Positions 16,941 to 25,810 of a stretch of DNA of 64,000 nt are shown here, in pieces (within the stretch, counting starts at the first letter, position 1; every line of letters starts with the position of its first letter). The notes below the pieces were generated by a model. The model was not told where the DNA came from and did not search any database. It was given only the letters and a program-made list of their open reading frames with translations. The stretch spans positions 372,001 through 436,000 of the forward strand of contig NZ_JBEBMF010000004.1 in assembly GCF_040081925.1 (NCBI RefSeq). Reading direction: 5' to 3'. Made by a program: the position numbers and the translations under genes. This DNA comes from Mesorhizobium_K quangtriensis. GTDB lineage: Bacteria; Pseudomonadota; Alphaproteobacteria; Rhizobiales; Rhizobiaceae.

Positions 16941-17687
16941 ATGATGCCTGAACAAAAGACCGCCCTGGTTACGGGCGGGATGGGAGGCTTGGGCGAGGCG
17001 ATCGCCCGGGCGTTCCATGATGCCGGAATCAGGGTGCTGGTGACGCACGCCCGCGATGAGGGTCCGGCCAAGGAGTGGCTCGCAGCGGAGCGGGACAAGG
17101 GTTACGGTTTCACCTCCTATGACGTCAACGTGGCCGACTTCAAATCCTGCCAGCGCATGGCCGAGCGTCTTCACGCCGATGGTCATCAGGTCGATATCCT
17201 CGTCAACAATGCCGGCGTCACCCGCGACGCCACTCTGGGCAAGCTCGACAAGGAGAACTGGGACGCTGTCCTTCGCGTCAATCTCGATTCCGTTTTCAAT
17301 GTGACCAAACACTTGATCGATGGCATGACGGATCGCGGCTGGGGCCGGATCATCAACATCGCGTCGATCAACGGCATCAAAGGGCAGTTCGGGCAGACCA
17401 ATTACTCGGCGGCCAAGGCCGGCATGCACGGCTTCACCAAGGCGCTGGCGCAGGAAGTTGCGAAAAAGGGCGTGACCGTGAATACGGTGTCGCCCGGCTA
17501 TCTCGCGACCACCATGGTGACTGTGGTTCCCGAAGATACCCTTGCCAGGATCGTCGCCGGCATTCCCGTCGGACGCCTCGGGCAGCCGGACGAGATCGCC
17601 GCTCTCGTCGCTTTCATCGCCAGTGACGCCGCGGCGTTCATGACCGGCAGCAACATATCGATGAATGGCGGTCAGCATATGTACTGA
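16941..17687 (+). CDS. phaB: Acetoacetyl-CoA reductase (short-chain dehydrogenase)
   Basis: A 248-residue SDR enzyme. It has the cofactor loop TGGMGGLGEAIA, the NNAG motif, catalytic Ser in INIASINGIKGQFG and the YSAAK Tyr-Lys pair. The length and the GQFGQTNYSAAKAGMHGFTK region are characteristic of PhaB, which reduces acetoacetyl-CoA to (R)-3-hydroxybutyryl-CoA with NADPH. It lies between a phasin gene and phaA, completing the PHB precursor pathway. Confidence 0.92.
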   Translation: MMPEQKTALVTGGMGGLGEAIARAFHDAGIRVLVTHARDEGPAKEWLAAERDKGYGFTSYDVNVADFKSCQRMAERLHADGHQVDILVNNAGVTRDATLGKLDKENWDAVLRVNLDSVFNVTKHLIDGMTDRGWGRIINIASINGIKGQFGQTNYSAAKAGMHGFTKALAQEVAKKGVTVNTVSPGYLATTMVTVVPEDTLARIVAGIPVGRLGQPDEIAALVAFIASDAAAFMTGSNISMNGGQHMY

Positions 17688-17758
17688 CACGCTCGGCGCG
17701 CGCGGGACATCATCAGGTTCTGCGTCGTCTCTCGCGTGCCATCGCCAAGGAAAATTTG

Positions 17759-18943
17759 ATGACAAGAGACATTGCCATATTGGCCGCGACCCGAACCGCG
17801 ATCGGAAGTTTCCAGGGTGGGCTGTCAGGCCTTCCAGCCTCCGCTCTCGGCGCAATCCTGATCAGGAAGGTCCTCGAAACCACGGGCATCTCGCCCGAAG
17901 AGATCGATGAGGTTGTCCTCGGTCAGGTCATCACCGCCGGAAGCGGACAGAATCCGGCACGTCAGGCGGCGATCGGGGGCGGCATACCGCATGCCGTGCC
18001 GGCTCTCACCGTCAACAAGGTATGCGGCTCGGGTCTCAAGGCAGTGCACCTTGCTGCACAGGCGATTACCTGCGGCGATGCCGATCTGGTGCTGGCCGGT
18101 GGACAGGAGAACATGTCGCTCGCCCCTTACATCCTTGCGAAGGCGCGCACGGGCCTGCGTCTCGGCCACGCCCAGCTCGAGGACAGCCTGATCCGCGATG
18201 GTCTCTGGGACGCGTTCAACGACTATCACATGGGCATCACGGCCGAGAACCTGGCGGAACGCTATGGGCTGACACGCGAGGAACAGGACGCTTTCGCCGC
18301 CACCTCACAGAAGAAGGCCGCCGATGCTGTCGCTTTCGGCCGCTTTCGTGACGAGATAACACCCGTCGATGTTCCGCAGCGCAAAGGCGGTTCTGTCAGT
18401 TTCGACACCGACGAGCAGCCGCGCGCCGACACGACCTGCGAGGCGCTCGCAAAGCTGAAGCCGGCCTTCAAGAAGGACGGGACCGTCACGGCCGGCAACG
18501 CGTCGACGATCAACGACGGAGCCGCCCTGCTTCTGCTTTCAAGCGCGGACAAGGCAAAGAGCCTGGGTTTGCCCGTACTCGCATGGATCAAGGCCTACGC
18601 CAGCGCCGGCGTCGATCCAGCCTTCATGGGCATCGGCCCGGTCGGCGCGACCCAGCGTACCCTTCGACGGGCCGGCTGGAACCTCACCGATCTCGATCTC
18701 ATCGAGGCCAACGAAGCGTTCGCGGCCCAGGCACTCGCAGTCGACCGCGAACTCGGTTGGGACACGTCGAAAGTCAACGTCAACGGCGGCGCCATCGCAC
18801 TCGGTCATCCGATCGGAGCGTCGGGCGCACGAATTCTCGTGACCCTCATTCACGAAATGCGACGCCGCCATGCGCGGAAAGGTTTGGCCACGCTGTGCAT
18901 CGGAGGCGGTCAGGGCGTCGCGCTGGCGCTTGAAGCAGACTGA
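17759..18943 (+). CDS. phaA: Acetyl-CoA acetyltransferase (beta-ketothiolase)
   Basis: A 394-residue thiolase that condenses two acetyl-CoA to acetoacetyl-CoA, the first PHB step. The nucleophilic Cys89 lies in NKVCGSGLKAV, the catalytic His in GGAIALGHPIGASG and the second Cys in LCIGGGQG. ATG 17759 has AAGGAAA upstream and was preferred to the adjoining TTG. It is separated by 71 nt from phaB on the same strand. Confidence 0.93.
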   Translation: MTRDIAILAATRTAIGSFQGGLSGLPASALGAILIRKVLETTGISPEEIDEVVLGQVITAGSGQNPARQAAIGGGIPHAVPALTVNKVCGSGLKAVHLAAQAITCGDADLVLAGGQENMSLAPYILAKARTGLRLGHAQLEDSLIRDGLWDAFNDYHMGITAENLAERYGLTREEQDAFAATSQKKAADAVAFGRFRDEITPVDVPQRKGGSVSFDTDEQPRADTTCEALAKLKPAFKKDGTVTAGNASTINDGAALLLLSSADKAKSLGLPVLAWIKAYASAGVDPAFMGIGPVGATQRTLRRAGWNLTDLDLIEANEAFAAQALAVDRELGWDTSKVNVNGGAIALGHPIGASGARILVTLIHEMRRRHARKGLATLCIGGGQGVALALEAD

Positions 18944-18994
18944 GGGCCAACGGCAGCTCTCATACATGACGGGTAACTGCGTCAGGAGGACACC

Positions 18995-21340
18995 ATGACC
19001 CAAACCACGACCAAAATACGGCAATGGTCCGAACTCCTCGCGGACCCGTGGGCGCTGGCCGAAGCCGGGATGGCCTACGGTGCCGACGCCTGGCAGCGTA
19101 CTATCCTTTTTGCCGACATCGAGCGTGAAGTCGGTGATCAATATCGCCAGAAGCTGCGCGAGGGCAGCCCTGGTGTCCTCAACTTCACCAGTGAGCCGAT
19201 TCTGTCAGGCCTCGATCTGCCGCGGCCGACCAACTACCGGCTGGTTCGCATCACACCACCGGACGGAAACGTGGTCGACGAAACCAGGCGCCCGTTCGTC
19301 GTGATCGATCCCAGAGCCGGCCATGGGCCGGGCATCGGCGGCTTCAAGCCGGACAGCGAGATCGGTGCCGCGCTGAAGGCGGGACACCCTTGCTATTTTG
19401 TGGGCTTCCTCCCGGATCCGGTCCCTGGACAAACCGTCGAAGACGTCATGCGGTGTTTCGCGGCCTTCGTCGAGCATGTCGCGCAGCTCCATCCTGGCAG
19501 TGAGGGCAAGCCTGCGGTGATCGGGAACTGCCAGGCAGGTTGGCAATTGCTGATGGCCGCCTCCGTCTGGCCGGAGCTGTTCGGTCCACTCATCGTCGCG
19601 GGCACACCGCTGTCCTACTGGGCCGGTGACAACCCGATGCGATACGCCGGAGGGCTACTCGGTGGCAGCTGGCTGACGGCCCTGACCAGTGACATGGGAG
19701 CAGGCCGCTTCGACGGCGCGTGGCTCGTTCAGAACTTCGAAAATCTCGATCCGGCTAATACGTTATGGGTAAAGCAGTACAACGTTTATGCGAAGGTGGA
19801 CACCGAGCGGGAACGCTATGTCGGCTTCGAGAAATACTGGGGCGGGTACGTTTTCCTGAATGACGTCGAGATGCAATACATCGTCGACAATCTGTTTATC
19901 GGAAACAAGCTCTCCACCGCGCAGTTGCTGACATCCGATGGGCTTCGAGTGGACTTGCGTAACATCCGCTCGCCGATCATCGTGTTCTGCTCCTATGGCG
20001 ACAACATCTCACCGCCACCGCAGGCGCTCGGATGGATCACGGACCTTTACGACAGTGACGAGGATGTTCTCAGCAACGATCAGACGATCGTGTACACCAC
20101 ACACGACAGTATTGGCCATCTCGGCATCTTCGTCTCCAGCAGCGTCGGCCAAAAGGAGCACCGCAAGTTTGCCAGCTTGATCGATCAGATCGATCTCTTT
20201 CCGGCAGGCATCTATCGTGCGACCGTCAGCGCTACGCCCGAGAACGCCCCCGACGTCACGGATCCTTATCTGATGTCGGTCAGGCGCAGCAGTGTCGAGG
20301 AGGTTCGTGAGATCGTTCGCCCGGATCCTGAATCGGATCGCCGCTTCGCTGCCGCCGCTCGCGTTTCGGAAATCAATCTCGCTCTCTACCGCAATACCCT
20401 CCAGCCTTGGGTACGCGCGTTTGCGACATCGTATTCCGCACGGTGGCTGCAGGCGTTGCATCCCTTGCGAATGTCGTTCGAATCCTGGTCCAGCGATCAC
20501 CCCCTCGGCGCGGAAGTGCGTGAGCTTGCCGCCGAAATCGGAGACAAGAGACAGCCAGTTCCGTCCGACAATCCGTTCTTGCAGATGCAGAAGGACTTCT
20601 CCGATGCACTTGTGCATTTTCTGGATCGCTATCGCGACCACAGGGACGAAATTTACGCGCTTTCATTCGGCCTCATGTTCGGCTCTCCCTGGCTAAAAGC
20701 GCTCGCAGGACAACCACTTGCAGATGATCGCCCCGCGAGGTCGCACCCCGGGGGAACACCCGAACACCGCAGGACGGTCCAGGCGTCGATGGCTGGGCTG
20801 GAGGCGAAGGTCGAGCAGGGAGAGTTGCTGGAGGCATCGCTGCGCGCGCTTTTCCATGTGCTGAAACATCGTGGTGGCGTCGATGAACGTCTCTACCATC
20901 GTGCCGCCCGCCTTTGGGACGATCCGGAGATGCCAGGACCCAGGCAAGCTGACTTTCGCGTGCTTGTCCGCGAACAGGCGCTTTTGCTCTCCCATATGGG
21001 AGATGAAGCGATCAAGGCGATCCCAGCTTTGCTTGAAGGATCTGATGCCGAGCATATCGAAAAGGCGGCCCTCGCCATAGGCGAACTTGTCCGCCTGGAT
21101 GATGAAGCCCTGCCTGAAGCCGCCGCAAACGCGCTGGCCTATGTCACAGGCTTCTTCGAGCAGGCCGCTTTGCACGCGAAAACGACGGCGCAACGCGAGG
21201 CGTCACCGGATTCCACCCCGACCGAAGAACCGAGCGCGCCGCCCCAAAATCAAACAGACGGTTCTGAGCCTGGTTCTGACAATTCGGCAGCGCGCAGGAC
21301 GCCAAATCCTCGGGGTCGTGCACGCAAGCGCCAAAACTGA
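18995..21340 (+). CDS. DUF3141 protein: PhaC-like alpha/beta-hydrolase with helical C-terminus
   Basis: A 781-residue protein of the DUF3141 family, often found beside PHA genes. The middle is an alpha/beta-hydrolase related to PHA synthases, with the lipase-like box GNCQAGW (Cys179) in place of GYCLGG. The last 250 residues are helical and Ala/Glu-rich and end in a disordered Pro/Thr/Arg tail. Whether it makes, cuts or transfers polyester chains is not known. TCAGGAGGACACC precedes its ATG. It lies 51 nt after phaA and 81 nt before the second phaC. Confidence 0.82.
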   Translation: MTQTTTKIRQWSELLADPWALAEAGMAYGADAWQRTILFADIEREVGDQYRQKLREGSPGVLNFTSEPILSGLDLPRPTNYRLVRITPPDGNVVDETRRPFVVIDPRAGHGPGIGGFKPDSEIGAALKAGHPCYFVGFLPDPVPGQTVEDVMRCFAAFVEHVAQLHPGSEGKPAVIGNCQAGWQLLMAASVWPELFGPLIVAGTPLSYWAGDNPMRYAGGLLGGSWLTALTSDMGAGRFDGAWLVQNFENLDPANTLWVKQYNVYAKVDTERERYVGFEKYWGGYVFLNDVEMQYIVDNLFIGNKLSTAQLLTSDGLRVDLRNIRSPIIVFCSYGDNISPPPQALGWITDLYDSDEDVLSNDQTIVYTTHDSIGHLGIFVSSSVGQKEHRKFASLIDQIDLFPAGIYRATVSATPENAPDVTDPYLMSVRRSSVEEVREIVRPDPESDRRFAAAARVSEINLALYRNTLQPWVRAFATSYSARWLQALHPLRMSFESWSSDHPLGAEVRELAAEIGDKRQPVPSDNPFLQMQKDFSDALVHFLDRYRDHRDEIYALSFGLMFGSPWLKALAGQPLADDRPARSHPGGTPEHRRTVQASMAGLEAKVEQGELLEASLRALFHVLKHRGGVDERLYHRAARLWDDPEMPGPRQADFRVLVREQALLLSHMGDEAIKAIPALLEGSDAEHIEKAALAIGELVRLDDEALPEAAANALAYVTGFFEQAALHAKTTAQREASPDSTPTEEPSAPPQNQTDGSEPGSDNSAARRTPNPRGRARKRQN

Positions 21341-21421
21341 AGCGGGTTGCCGCTTCGTTTGAAATAATGCCGTTTTCCCTATGCGCCACCCGGACACCGT
21401 GGCGTCGATAAAGTGATCGTC

Positions 21422-23161
21422 ATGAAAGAACAAGAAGAATCGCAGAGCCGCAACAAAGATGAGGACGTTCATGCGGCATGGTCGCAGATATGGTCGTCGA
21501 TCTCGCCCGAATCTCCCTTGCTGGCGTGGATGGACTGGGCAAGCCATCTCGCGACAAGTCCTGGCAAGCGGGCCGATCTGTCTCGCCTGGCTTTCGAGCA
21601 AATGGAGCAGATCCATGCGCTGCTGAACGCGGGACTGTCGTCGGAACACAACGCTGGCCTTGCCTCGAAGATGCCGCCGCTTACCGATCGCCGCTTCAGC
21701 GATCCAGCCTGGACGCAGTGGCCGTTTAACGTCCTCGGGCAATCGTTTCAGATGCAGACGAGATGGTGGGAGGAAGCCACCCGCGACGTCTGGGGTGTCG
21801 ATTCTCATCATCAACGCCTCGTCGCTTTCGGCGCCAAACAGTGGATCGAAATGCTGTCGCCGACCAATCTCGCGACGCTCAATCCAGAGGTGATCAAAAA
21901 AAGCATCGACGAGGAGGGAGCGAACCTTGCTCGCGGGCTGTCGCATTTTTTTGACGACGTTGCCCGGCGCATGTCCAACCTGCCCCCGGCCGGTGCTAAG
22001 AATTTCGTCGTCGGAGAACAGGTCGCCACCACTCCTGGCAAAGTCGTGTTTAGGAACCGGCTGATCGAACTGATCCAGTATGCGCCGACCACTGACCAGG
22101 TCCATCCTGAACCGATCCTGATCGTTCCGGCCTGGATCATGAAATACTACATCCTCGATCTATCGCCCCACAATTCCCTGATCCGTTATCTCGTCGATCA
22201 AGGGTTCACCGTGTTCTGTATTTCCTGGAAGAACCCGGACGCCGATGATCGCGACATGGGGATGGCGGAGTATATCGAGCTCGGGTTTCAGGCCGCGTTT
22301 AATACCGTCACGGCGATCACGGCGGCGAGGAAGGTTCACGCCGCAGGCTATTGCCTCGGTGGCACTCTGCTTTCGATCGTCGCTGCGGCCATGGCGCGAG
22401 ACAACGACGATCGTCTTGCCTCCGTCACGCTGCTTGCCGCCCAGACGGATTTTACCGAACCTGGCGAGCTGGGCTTGTTCATCAACGAAAGTCAGATCGC
22501 TCTGCTGGAAGCGCAGATGGCCGAAGTCGGCTACCTGCATGCCGAGCAGATGAACGCGGCTTTCCAGATGCTGCGCTCATACGACCTGTTCTGGTCACGC
22601 ATCATAAACGAGTATTTCCTCGGCGAACGACGGCCGATGAACGACCTGATGGCCTGGAATGCGGATGGAACACGGCTCCCGGCAAAGATGCATTCGGAAT
22701 ATCTGCGACGGCTCTATCTTCAGAATGATCTCTCTTCCGGTCGCTATCAGGTTGGAGAGCACCCGGTTTCGCTCGGCGATGTGCGTGTCCCGATCTTCTG
22801 CGTGGGAACGACGACGGACCATGTCGCTCCCTGGCGTTCAGTCTACAAACTGCATCTCCTCATCCCCACCGAGATCACCTTTGCACTGACAAACGGCGGC
22901 CACAATGCCGGTATCGTCAGCGAGCCTGGGCGTCCGCGCCGCCACTATCAGATCATGAAACGCGTGCCGGGCGACGCCTATGTCTCGCCGGACGAATGGG
23001 TCCGGCTTGCACCAACCCGCCAAGGCTCCTGGTGGCCGGAATGGACGGCATGGCTTGCGAGCTATTCGGGCGACCGGGTGATGCCCCCTCGGCTCGGCGG
23101 GACAAGCAACATCGAGACGCCGGCCGCTGACGCTCCTGGAGAGTATGTGAAAGCATCCTGA
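21422..23161 (+). CDS. phaC: Class I poly(3-hydroxyalkanoate) synthase, copy 2
   Basis: A 579-residue synthase with intact triad: Cys311 in GYCLGG, Asp466 in GTTTDHVAPW and His494 in GGHNAGIVSEP. ATG 21422 was preferred to GTG 21413, but neither has a strong ribosome binding site. It closes the phasin-phaB-phaA-DUF3141 run. It is a diverged paralogue of the 11378-13171 synthase, with high similarity through the catalytic core and little in the first 100 residues, so the two may differ in partner or granule targeting rather than chemistry. Confidence 0.92.
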   Translation: MKEQEESQSRNKDEDVHAAWSQIWSSISPESPLLAWMDWASHLATSPGKRADLSRLAFEQMEQIHALLNAGLSSEHNAGLASKMPPLTDRRFSDPAWTQWPFNVLGQSFQMQTRWWEEATRDVWGVDSHHQRLVAFGAKQWIEMLSPTNLATLNPEVIKKSIDEEGANLARGLSHFFDDVARRMSNLPPAGAKNFVVGEQVATTPGKVVFRNRLIELIQYAPTTDQVHPEPILIVPAWIMKYYILDLSPHNSLIRYLVDQGFTVFCISWKNPDADDRDMGMAEYIELGFQAAFNTVTAITAARKVHAAGYCLGGTLLSIVAAAMARDNDDRLASVTLLAAQTDFTEPGELGLFINESQIALLEAQMAEVGYLHAEQMNAAFQMLRSYDLFWSRIINEYFLGERRPMNDLMAWNADGTRLPAKMHSEYLRRLYLQNDLSSGRYQVGEHPVSLGDVRVPIFCVGTTTDHVAPWRSVYKLHLLIPTEITFALTNGGHNAGIVSEPGRPRRHYQIMKRVPGDAYVSPDEWVRLAPTRQGSWWPEWTAWLASYSGDRVMPPRLGGTSNIETPAADAPGEYVKAS

Positions 23162-23490
23162 TCGTTTCCTTCGATCAGAGAAGCGAAGAACAGATGAGGC
23201 GTTCGGTAGCTCGGAAGCCTGGAACTAGCACTACTTTGGAAGATTTTTAGGCGATGCGGGTTTTGGGATTCCCGCGATGCGATCTGCGTGATTCATGGGT
23301 TTAACAGGAGTTATGTTTGCAAAGTATGCAGGCTGCCGATTTTGGCGCGCGAAGATCCTTCAAGGATAAACTGGTCGTTTGCCTGCGGCTGGCATATGGC
23401 ATGCATGTTTTCATCTTAAACTATGCACTCATCTCGAAGGAGGTAGGAAAGCCTTCTGCCCGACCGCTAGAACGCTGGGAGTCGCGGTGA
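23162..23490. other. 329-nt gap between PHB operon and LysR gene
   Basis: No gene was found. A possible weak hairpin lies at 23256-23275 (GCGGG...CCCGC) downstream of phaC. The sequence is less GC-rich than its neighbours. This is the junction between the PHB block and the conjugation block, so an element end could lie here, but I could not identify an att repeat. Confidence 0.4.
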
Positions 23491-24426
23491 GTGCTCGGTC
23501 TTGATCGCCATTCCGAAATCCAGCTTCGTCAGCTTCATTATGTGATCGCGGCAGCCGAACACGGCAGCTTCCGGCAGGCGGCGATAGCGGTTGGTGTGCA
23601 GGAATCGGCAATCAGCCGACGCATCCGCGATCTGGAAGACGAGGCTGGCGCGGCGCTGTTCATCCGCTATCAGCGTGGTGTCTTGTTAACCGAAGCCGGT
23701 AGAAATTTCGTGAAACGAGCGCGACGGGTCATCAATGAACTCGATCTAGCCGTAAAAGAGGTTCGGGCAGCAGGCAGGGTTGAGGTGGGCGTGCTGCGGA
23801 TTGGGATATTCACGTCGCTCGCGTCAGGATTCATCGCCGAACTTCTCGAGCGATATCGCGCACAGCATGCTGGCGTCCGCACAAAGTTTGTCGAGGGCGC
23901 ACCCGCTGTTCACATCGCCGCCGTCCGGCTGCACGAGATCGATATCGCCTTCCTTACCGGCTATCCAAGAGCGATGGGATGTGAAGTGACGAGGCTCTGG
24001 TACGAGCATGTCTTTGTAGTCTTGCCGGAGACACACGAGCTGGCCGCGAAGCAGCAGATCGAATGGGCCGACTTGCGCGGCCAACACTTCATCGTGAGCG
24101 AGGCGGATCCAGGCCCAGAAATTTATGACTATCTCTTTAAGCACCTATCGGAGCTAGGTCATGCTCCAAGCGTCGAGCGCTGCCCCGTCTACAACAGGGA
24201 TACACTGATCCGAATGGTGGCTTTGGGCGCGGGCATCACGCTGACCAGCGAGGCGACGACGGGGGCGAAGTTTCCCGGCGTAACCTATCGGCTGCTGGTG
24301 ACAGAGGATTTGCCCTTCAGTGCCGTCTGGTCTCCGCGCAATGATAATCCGGCACTGAGAAGGATGCTGAGCCTCGCCAGAAGCCTGTCGGTGAAGAGCA
24401 CCGGAAAGCCCGGTCAGAACCGATGA
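23491..24426 (+). CDS. LysR-family transcriptional regulator
   Basis: About 311 residues. The N-terminal winged helix is clear (IQLRQLHYVIAAAEHGSFRQ, then VQESAISRRIRDLEDEAGA), with a C-terminal substrate-binding domain. GTG 23491 is the likely start, with GGGAG about 10 nt upstream. It runs convergently into the DUF2274/trbI gene set and overlaps its end by 13 nt. LysR genes are often found at this end of alphaproteobacterial trb elements, so it probably belongs to the element. Its target and inducer are unknown. Confidence 0.85.
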   Translation: MLGLDRHSEIQLRQLHYVIAAAEHGSFRQAAIAVGVQESAISRRIRDLEDEAGAALFIRYQRGVLLTEAGRNFVKRARRVINELDLAVKEVRAAGRVEVGVLRIGIFTSLASGFIAELLERYRAQHAGVRTKFVEGAPAVHIAAVRLHEIDIAFLTGYPRAMGCEVTRLWYEHVFVVLPETHELAAKQQIEWADLRGQHFIVSEADPGPEIYDYLFKHLSELGHAPSVERCPVYNRDTLIRMVALGAGITLTSEATTGAKFPGVTYRLLVTEDLPFSAVWSPRNDNPALRRMLSLARSLSVKSTGKPGQNR

Positions 24427-24650
24427 TCGGGCGAGAGGGTGCGCCGAGCTTTGGCGAAGCCTCGATCCGTAGCGATGAACCGTTTCAGCATCGGCACAAT
24501 TAGCTTGACTGGATCGGTGGCGGGTTGCCCCGTCTCACGTGCAATCACGTTGGCATAAGCAATTAAATCGCTATGCAGTGACGCAGGCAGCGCAAGCGAT
24601 ACCTTTACTGGCCTATCGTCGGCAATTGGGCCAAGTTTCAGCTTTGTCAT
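24414..24650 (-). CDS. DUF2274 family protein
   Basis: A 78-residue basic protein with a ribbon-helix-helix-like core (PVKVSLALPASLHSDLIAYA). DUF2274 proteins occur at the end of trb operons; their function is unknown, though the fold suggests DNA binding or a regulatory role. It is the last gene of the trb run, 2 nt after trbI, and its 3' end overlaps the convergent LysR gene. Confidence 0.8.
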   Translation of the reverse strand: MTKLKLGPIADDRPVKVSLALPASLHSDLIAYANVIARETGQPATDPVKLIVPMLKRFIATDRGFAKARRTLSPDHRF

Positions 24651-24652
24651 GG

Positions 24653-25810
24653 TCAGCCTCTGTAGGGTTCGAGGACGAGATCGCGCGTGACGATAACGCG
24701 AACGGGGAAGCCTGGCCGGATGGTCAACGTCGGTGCGACCTGCAATTGGCGCCGGACGATCTGCTGCCCGGCGTCGTTGATGGTGTCCTGTGCGCCGTCG
24801 CGGATAGCACGGACCAAGCGGTCCTCATCGCTGACCGCTAGTTCCGTGCCGACCGCGAGCAGCGTGGAGAGACCGGCCGCTTTGGCGAGATCCCACCAGT
24901 GATAATCGACCCCATCCTCAAGACCAGCGTATCCTTGCGTGTCGGCGCCCGGCTGGCGTTCGAGGACGATGGAGCGGCCGTTCGGGAAGATCAGCCGGTT
25001 CCAGACCAGCAGCGCCCGTCTTTGGCCGAACTGGACGTTGTTGTCGTACTGGCCGACAATCCGCGTGCCTTGCGGAACGAGAAGGCTGCGACCGGTCGGG
25101 CTATCGTAGATATTTTCCGTCACCTGGGCCGTGATTTGGCCTGGAAGATCGGAGCGTATCCCGGTGATGAGCGCAGCCGGGATAACCGCGCCGGCCTGGA
25201 GCACGAAGGGCGAAGCGGGTGCCAGGACGCGATCCGACGAGGTTGTGCGGCGGTCGGCCGGCCCATTGAGGAAAGCGTTCTGTCGATCCTGGGCGGTTTG
25301 CCGGCCTACTTGACCCGCAAGGCCGGCGAGATCGACATCGGGAATGCCAGGTGTGGCCAGACCTACCCGCGCCGCCGCGGTCGTGCCCGGCTGGGTCTGG
25401 AAGAAGACTCGCGACGTGCGCGCGGCCTCTTCCTCCTCAATTCGCCGTTGTTCGGCTTCGTCGACACCCGACGTCGCGATCGTCGGAGGAACGACGGGCT
25501 GGCCTCGGTTCTGTGCATCCAGAATAGGTCGTCCGAGATCGCCCGGTAAGGGCGGGCCGAGAACAGGGCCGGTGTAGTCTCGCGGCAATCCGGCGAGACC
25601 ATCCGCGGTCTGGCGATTAGCGGTCGAGTAAAGCTCCTCTCCGTCGCGGCCGGCGTTCCGGGTTTGGAGTGCGTAAATCAGAGCGCCGCCTATGCCGACC
25701 AGAGCGACGGCAGTGACGCTCGCAAGCACCTTGCGCGACAGCCGGGTGACGCGCGGCGGCTCGGCCCGCAGACGCATCGGAGCGCTCGTATTGCTGTTTT
25801 CCTCGCTCAT
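24653..25810 (-). CDS. trbI: Conjugal transfer protein TrbI (VirB10-like)
   Basis: A 385-residue VirB10-family protein. It has a short cytoplasmic N-terminus, one transmembrane helix (about residues 28-47), a Pro-rich periplasmic linker and a C-terminal beta-barrel domain (LVPQGTRIVGQYDNNV region). It spans inner to outer membrane in the type IV secretion core complex. Its ATG overlaps the trbG stop (ATGA). Confidence 0.92.
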   Translation of the reverse strand: MSEENSNTSAPMRLRAEPPRVTRLSRKVLASVTAVALVGIGGALIYALQTRNAGRDGEELYSTANRQTADGLAGLPRDYTGPVLGPPLPGDLGRPILDAQNRGQPVVPPTIATSGVDEAEQRRIEEEEAARTSRVFFQTQPGTTAAARVGLATPGIPDVDLAGLAGQVGRQTAQDRQNAFLNGPADRRTTSSDRVLAPASPFVLQAGAVIPAALITGIRSDLPGQITAQVTENIYDSPTGRSLLVPQGTRIVGQYDNNVQFGQRRALLVWNRLIFPNGRSIVLERQPGADTQGYAGLEDGVDYHWWDLAKAAGLSTLLAVGTELAVSDEDRLVRAIRDGAQDTINDAGQQIVRRQLQVAPTLTIRPGFPVRVIVTRDLVLEPYRG

